NCBI GenBank assembly: GCA_026120185.1
Contig: JANUWF010001659.1
Coordinates: forward strand, 372,001-436,000
From: Voacanga thouarsii
Lineage: Eukaryota > Streptophyta > Magnoliopsida > Gentianales > Apocynaceae
Length of the DNA: 64,000 bases
Direction of reading: 5' to 3'
The notes under the pieces were generated by a model. That model had not been told where the DNA came from, made no database searches, and saw only the letters and a program-made list of their open reading frames with translations. Of this stretch, positions 59,245-64,000 are shown one piece after another. A program made the translations under genes and the position numbers. Within the stretch, counting starts at the first letter, position 1, and every line of letters begins with the position of its first letter.

Positions 59245-60580
59245 TAGAGCCAATCATTCATGTATCGAATACCAAATGACTCAACATAATTATCATATTT
59301 CTTTTAGGAAAGTGCTTTAGTAAGTGGATCAGCTATGTTCTGATATGTAGGAATTCTTTCTATCTTTACATCTCGTTTATTAATAATATCTCTAATTAAA
59401 TTAAACCATCTTAGTACATGCTCCAGTTGATTGTCGGTAACAATATCTTATTTGGAACCTTTCCAACTCACTACCCTTCCATACAACATAAATACGCAGC
59501 CAGATTGTGATTTGAAATATTTTTTGTCAGATTGAAAACTAGCATCAGTATACCCATTTACTTTCAAATCACCTTCTCCATATACTAAGAACACCTCCTT
59601 AGTTCTTCGCAAGTACTTAAGGATGTTCTTTACAGCTACCCAATGACCCTCACTAGGGTTAGATTAGTATCTGCTCATCAAATTGAAAACACAGGATACA
59701 TCGGGCCTCGTACAAATCATAGCGTACATGATAGATCTAACTACCGAAACATATGGAATCTTACTTACGTGATCCCTTTCAACTTGTGCCTTGGGAGACA
59801 CCGACTTTGAAAGGCTTACTCCATGCGACATGGGTAAGAATTCCTTTTGGATTGATTCATGCTAAACCTCTTTAGTACTTTGCCTATGTATGTAGACTAT
59901 GAAAGACTTAGTGGCCTTCTTGATCTATCTCTATAGATCCTTATTCTCAGAATATAGGTTACTTCTCCAAATCTTGGATAACCAAATCTTTACAGATTGA
60001 AGAATGGAAACTTCATTTCCTATTAGCAATATGTCATCTATATAAAGCAATAAGAAAATAACTGCACTCCCATTAACCTTCTTATACATACAAGGTTCAT
60101 CTATGTTTTGAATAAAACCAAATTCTTTAATTGTTTTATCAAAACAGATGTTCCAACTCCTAGATACTTGCTTAACTCTATAGATGGACCTTTGCAACTT
60201 ACATACTTTTGTGCTATCTTTGGATGTGAAACCTTTAGGTTGTATCATATACACTTCCTCGATCAGGTTTCCATTAAGAAAAGGTATTTTTATATCCATT
60301 TGCCAAACCTTATAGTCATAATGAGCGGTAAGTGCTAGGAGTATTCTTATGGATTTTAGAATAGCGACTAGTGAAAAAGTTTCATCATAGTCAATACCTT
60401 GCTATTATCGATAATCTTTTGCAGCCAAACGTGCCTTATAAGTAACCACATTACCATCCATATCGATTTTCTTCTTGAAAATCCATTTGCACCCTATAGG
60501 CTTGATTCCTTCGGGTGGATCAACCAAAATCCATAGTTGGTTGTCATACATGGAATCTATTTCTGACTTTATGGCTTCAA
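59245..60580 (-). pseudogene. Angela reverse transcriptase and deleted RNase H
   Basis: Minus strand. RT: MDIKIPFLNGNLIEEVYM, SIYRVKQVSRSWNICFD, FLLLYIDDILLIGN (catalytic YIDD intact; 59931-60299). Upstream RT blocks DNQLWILVDPPEG-like and GCKWIFKKKIDMDGN are readable around 60440-60560. RNase H at 59240-59500 is shortened, jumping from WKGSK through a stop to EHVLRWFNLIREI and NIADPLTKAL. This deletion differs from that in the plus-strand copy at 4156-4728, so each element lost part of RNase H separately. Confidence 0.87.
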
Positions 60581-61808
60581 GCTATTTGTCAGATTCAAAA
60601 CTATTCATAACATCCTTGTAAGTAGTAAGCTCATCTTCTTCTATGAGCAATATGTCATTGTGGTCACTTATAAGAAATTCATATCTCCCAAGCGCCATTT
60701 GTATCCTACTCGACCTATGAGGCTCTTGTATGTTACAAGGTTCATTAATAGGTGTGGGTTCAGACAATTAATGAATATTTATTTGTTCTTCTTGAACTTC
60801 ACTAAGTTCAAACTTGCTCCCACTATCTTTTTTAAACATGTACTCCTTCTCTAAGAAGATAGCATGGTTCGAAATAAAAACTTTATTTTCAGAAAGAAGA
60901 TAGAAGTAATATCCGAAGGATTCTTTCGGATATCCAACAAACAAACATTTGTCAGACTTACTTTCAAGTTTGTCTAACATTGCCCTTTTCACAGAGGTAT
61001 GGCAACCCTAAATCCTTAAATAAGATAATTTTGGTCTCTTACCAAAGAACAGCTCATAAGGAGTAGTATCAACCATTTTTTATAGAACTCTATTTAATAT
61101 ATAAACAGCAGTCTCTATTGCATATCCCCAAAATAATTTTGGTAACTCTGCAAAAGCCATCATAGTCCGTACCATATTTAGAATGATTCAATTCCTTCTC
61201 TCAGATACACCATTATGTTGAGGTGTATGCGGTGGAGTTTATTGAGATAATATCCCGTTATTTCTAAGATAATTTGGAAACTCTTAGCTTAAGTATTCAC
61301 CTCCTCGATTGGATCTAAGAGTTTTAATACTCTTGCCAAGTTATTTCTCTATTTCATTCTTGAAATCTTTGAACTTGTCAAATGCTTTAGACTTGTATTT
61401 TATTAAATACAAATACCCATGTCATGAATAGTCATTAATAAAGGTTATAAATTAGTGATAACTTCTTCTTACTTGTATAGATATTGGGCCACATACATCT
61501 CTATATGTATCAGTTCTAATAACTCTAGCCATTTCTCCTTTTCCAAAAAATGAAGTTTTAGCCATTTTACCAAGTAAACAAGATTTGCATGTGTCATATA
61601 ATTCATAATCAAATAACCCCAAGTCACCCAACTTGTATAACTTAGACACGCATTTTTCATTTACACGGCCTAAACGATAATGCCATAAGTAAGATAAGGT
61701 TGAGTTATCTTTTCTTTATTTCTTTTTATTTATATTGAGAATTGAATTATCCATGTCTAGAACATATAAACCATTAACCAAAGTTGCAGAACCATAGTGG
61801 ATATCATT
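60581..61808 (-). pseudogene. Angela integrase remnant
   Basis: Minus strand: the zinc finger LPYLWHYRLG-type segment near 61690, CKSCLLGKMAKTSFFGK (61452-61649), the core DVCGPISIQ with the first Asp intact, TLRSNRGGEYLS with the second Asp changed to Asn, and HNGVSERRN with Glu intact. Downstream are KCLFVGYPKESFGYYFY (60768-60992) and the pre-RT linker (60582-60767). Multiple stops. The second catalytic residue is lost here by a different substitution than in the plus-strand copy. Confidence 0.85.
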
Positions 61809-62869
61809 TCATGAAAAAGAACAACGTTTATTCTTAAAATTTAAATGAAATCCAAATAAGTCGAAACAAGCAACTGAGATAATGTTTTTCAATAGAACTA
61901 GTACAAAATAGCAGTTTTGAAATTCTAAAATTAATCTAGAAGGTAGATTAAGATGATAAGTCCCCACAACTAGTGCAGTAACCTTTACTCCATTTGCAGC
62001 TCGTAGATTCACATCGCCCTTTTTCAACCTTCTACTGCCCTTTAGTCTCTGCAAATTATTGCATAAATGAGATTCACAACTGGTATCCAATACACATATC
62101 ATATTACTAAAGGCAATATTAATCTCAATCATAAATATACCAGGAGTAGAAGTAGAAGTGCTTGCAAGCTTCTCCTTCTCTTTTTTTTCCTTCACGGTCT
62201 TCAAGTAGGCTTTGCAGTTGTGCCTCCAATAGCCCATCTTACCACAATAATGACATAAGCCTTTAGTGGCTGCTTCTTTCTTCTTCATGCCTCCTTTGGG
62301 CTTAGTAGAATTTTTCTTCTTCTTCTTTTTGGGAACTAGCTTCTTAGAAAACGAAGGATCTACTATCAAGATTGCCTTGTCATCCTTCTCCATGGATGAT
62401 TCAACAGTCTTAAGCAGATCGATAAGCTCAGGTATGGTGGTCTCAATATTTTTCATGTGATAGTTAATCATAAATTGTGAAAAACTACTTAGTAATAAAT
62501 ATAGAATTAAGTGAACACTTAAATCGTGATCTATTACGAAACTAAAAGACCCAAGCTTTTCAATATAGCCCAACATCTGTAGTCCATGAGTGGCCACTGA
62601 AGTACCCTCAACCATCTTAGAATGGAACAGTTGTTTAAAGATCTCATATCTCTCAATTCTAGCTTATTTATCAAATAGTTCTTTAAGATGGATGATAATG
62701 GTTTGAGCATCTATATGCTCATACTGTTTTTGTAACTCATGAGTCATTAACGCCAGCATAATACATGATGTAGTGTGCTTCTTATGGATAGCATGCTCAT
62801 CAGCAGGAATATCTTGGGCTGGAGGTGGCAGAATAGGAGCATCTAGCACGTAGAGTAACTTTTCCGACT
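61809..62869 (-). pseudogene. gag: Angela gag and protease, split by a Copia insertion
   Basis: The longest intact piece (61809-62615) runs from gag (HGLQMLGYIEKLGSFSFVID) through a lysine-rich linker to the zinc knuckle C-HY-C-GKMG-Y-WRHN-C (His of CX2CX4HX4C changed to Tyr) and the protease active site ICVLDTSCESHLCNN with the catalytic DTS intact. The N-terminal part (62664-62869, YVLDAPILPPPAQD) is cut at 62870 by a short-LTR Copia element. The first about 40 codons of gag and the 5' LTR are beyond that insertion, outside the window. Confidence 0.87.
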
Positions 62870-63023
62870 TGAGAAAAAAAATTGATTAATTGAGTAAAAA
62901 TTTATTTTATTCGATAACGATTTAGGCTTATATACAGCCTTTACAATTTTGCACACAAGTCCCTAGAATTATCTATACTCTTCATTTCTCAATGAGACCC
63001 TAACAAAGATACAAATCTCAACA
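62870..63023 (-). mobile_element. Short Copia LTR (about 154 bp)
   Basis: On the minus strand it starts TGTTGAGATTTGT, right after a polypurine tract (GAGGGGGAG, 63024-63040), and ends TTTTTTTCTCA at 62870 next to the interrupted Angela gag. The outer end is uncertain by a few bases because gag and LTR share TCTCAA. An LTR this short fits Ale/Retrofit-like Copia families. It contains TATATAAGCC-like sequence (about 62928) as a possible TATA box. Confidence 0.7.
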
Positions 63024-63030
63024 CTCCCCC

Positions 63031-64000
63031 TCAAGATGGGCAGAAGATATCCATTAAGCCCATCTTGTCATATAATCTTGAGAGATCTAATGAACTAAGT
63101 CCTTTAGTGAGATAGTCAACCACTTGCTCTCTAGTAGCTACATGTCCCAGCTCCAATAGTCCACTATCCAGCTTTTCTTTGATGAAGAACCTATCAATCT
63201 CCACATGTTTGGTTCTGTCATGTTGCACGGGGTTGTTGGCAATGCTAATTGCGGACTTGCTGTTGCACCACAGCTTCATTTTGACTCCTTGATCCATCTT
63301 GAGCTCTACTAACAAAGCTCTCAACCACACCATCTCCGCAACTCCTAAAGCCATAGCCCTATACTCAGCCTCTACTGTCGACCTTGCAACCACTGACTGC
63401 TTCTTACTCTTCCAGGATACCAAATTGCCTCCTACAAATATGCAATATCTAGCTGTGGACTTTCTATCATCAGCACAATTTGCCCAGTCAGAGTCACAAT
63501 AGCCGTCAATATTTAGATGTCCATTTTTCTTGAAGATCAACCCCTTCCCTGGTGCACTTTTCAGGTACCTCGGAATTTGGTACACTGCATCCATGTGGCC
63601 CTTCCTTAGGTCATGCATGAAGCGGCTCACCATACTTACAGCAAATGATATGTCAGGACGAGTGTGACTCAGATAGATGAGATGTCCTACCAACCTCTTG
63701 TACCGCTCACGATCAACCGGCTCTCCTGCCTCTGCGGTCAACTTGAACCTCTGATCAATTGGTGAAACCGCAGGCTTGCAACCCAACATGCCTCTGTGAG
63801 TAAGTTTAACGCATACTTCCTCTGAGATAGAACAATCCCCTCTTCTCCACGAGCCACCTCAATCCCCAGGAAGTATTTTAGCTACCCGAGGTCCTTCACC
63901 TCAAACTCTTTACCCAGTTTTGCCTTCAGCTGAGCAATCTCACCCTCGTCATCACCGGTGATAATCATATCATCCACATACACTGCTAACATAGTAATGT
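63031..64000 (-). pseudogene. Copia RT (C-terminal) and RNase H, runs off the edge
   Basis: Minus strand. From the right edge: MLAVYVDDMIITGDDE (catalytic YVDD), GKEFEVKDLG, a stop where Lys/Gln is usual, LKYFLGIEVARGEEGIVLSQ and RKYALNLLTE. Then a frameshift near 63793 into GMLGCKPAVSPIDQRFKL. The remaining 252 codons (63031-63789) are open: RLVGHLIYLSHTRPDISFAV, GYCDSDWANCADDRKST, LVSWKSKKQSVVARSTVEAEYRAM, LWCNSKSAISIANNP and TKHVEIDRFFIKEKL, ending DIFCPS. RNase H catalytic Asp (SDW) and Glu (EAEYRA) are present. The Asp at the usual [CD]DN position reads Asn in WCNSKSA. The most recent-looking coding DNA in the window. Confidence 0.9.

Noticed and set aside
62067..62460. Plus-strand small frames with poly-Phe near the Angela gag
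   Set aside because: They read the complement of the lysine-rich gag linker.

Overview
KIND OF SEQUENCE. This is heterochromatin-like nuclear DNA of a flowering plant, probably a dicot. The sequence is AT-rich. Every coding stretch I recognise belongs to an LTR retrotransposon, and nearly all are broken by stops and frameshifts. I see no intact host gene, rRNA or tRNA gene, CRISPR array or bacterial feature. LAYOUT. (1) 1-6467: a + strand Copia element of the Tork/Angela (BARE-like) type with broken gag-pol and a complete 1.7-kb 3' LTR. (2) 6468-8532: an unclassified repeat with CCGGCGCCGG words, then a 5'-truncated Angela-type LTR. (3) 8533-20530: a - strand Ty3/gypsy chromovirus (Tekay/Del-like) truncated in integrase. 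Its ~4.1-kb 5' LTR is split by a 4.3-kb solo LTR of a related family (TSD GTCTT). (4) 20531-28775: an Angela LTR piece, then two inverted copies of a probable Athila/Tat-type LTR. One copy keeps a decayed tRNA-Asp-type primer site; the other is split by an Angela solo LTR (TSD AGTGC). Two stretches here are unassigned. (5) 28800-57572: one large - strand Ty3/gypsy Tat-lineage element. It has two tandem 664-bp LTRs at its 3' end, a G14 polypurine tract, an extra ORF on the opposite (+) strand, and degenerate gag-PR-RT-RNaseH-second RNaseH-IN. (6) 57573-64000: a - strand Angela element inserted in the Tat gag, itself interrupted by a short-LTR Copia element running off the right edge. NESTING. 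Three solo LTRs sit directly in the Tat element: Angela at 30671-36715 (TSD GCTGC/CCTGC), Angela at 38676-49005 (TSD TAAGG/TGAGG) and another Copia LTR at 50859-52352 (TSD TGTGC). The first Angela LTR holds a 4.3-kb solo LTR (TSD CTAAT). The second holds a 4.3-kb solo LTR (TSD CGTTT) that holds another (TSD AGTTT/AGTGT), giving four levels. With nested DNA removed, lengths close at about 1.72-1.74 kb for the Angela LTRs and 4.25-4.33 kb for the large LTRs, which supports the reconstruction. MOST INTERESTING. The Tat element carries, antisense to gag-pol and between integrase and the 3' LTR, a decayed ORF resembling the plant mobile domain, followed by a poly-Glu tract, a linker and a coiled coil. 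It contains a good candidate 83-bp spliceosomal intron (38155-38237). An intron antisense to the genomic RNA would survive retrotransposition, so the ORF may be a captured host gene expressed from its own strand. Other signals are a U5 hairpin in Angela LTRs with compensatory changes, a 12-bp LTR palindrome, tRNA-like A/B boxes at fixed spacing in all four 4.3-kb LTRs, a TATA/(CT)n promoter whose repeats vary in length, and a 14-bp palindrome shared by two diverged gypsy LTR families. All coordinates and comparisons are by eye, without alignment or database search.
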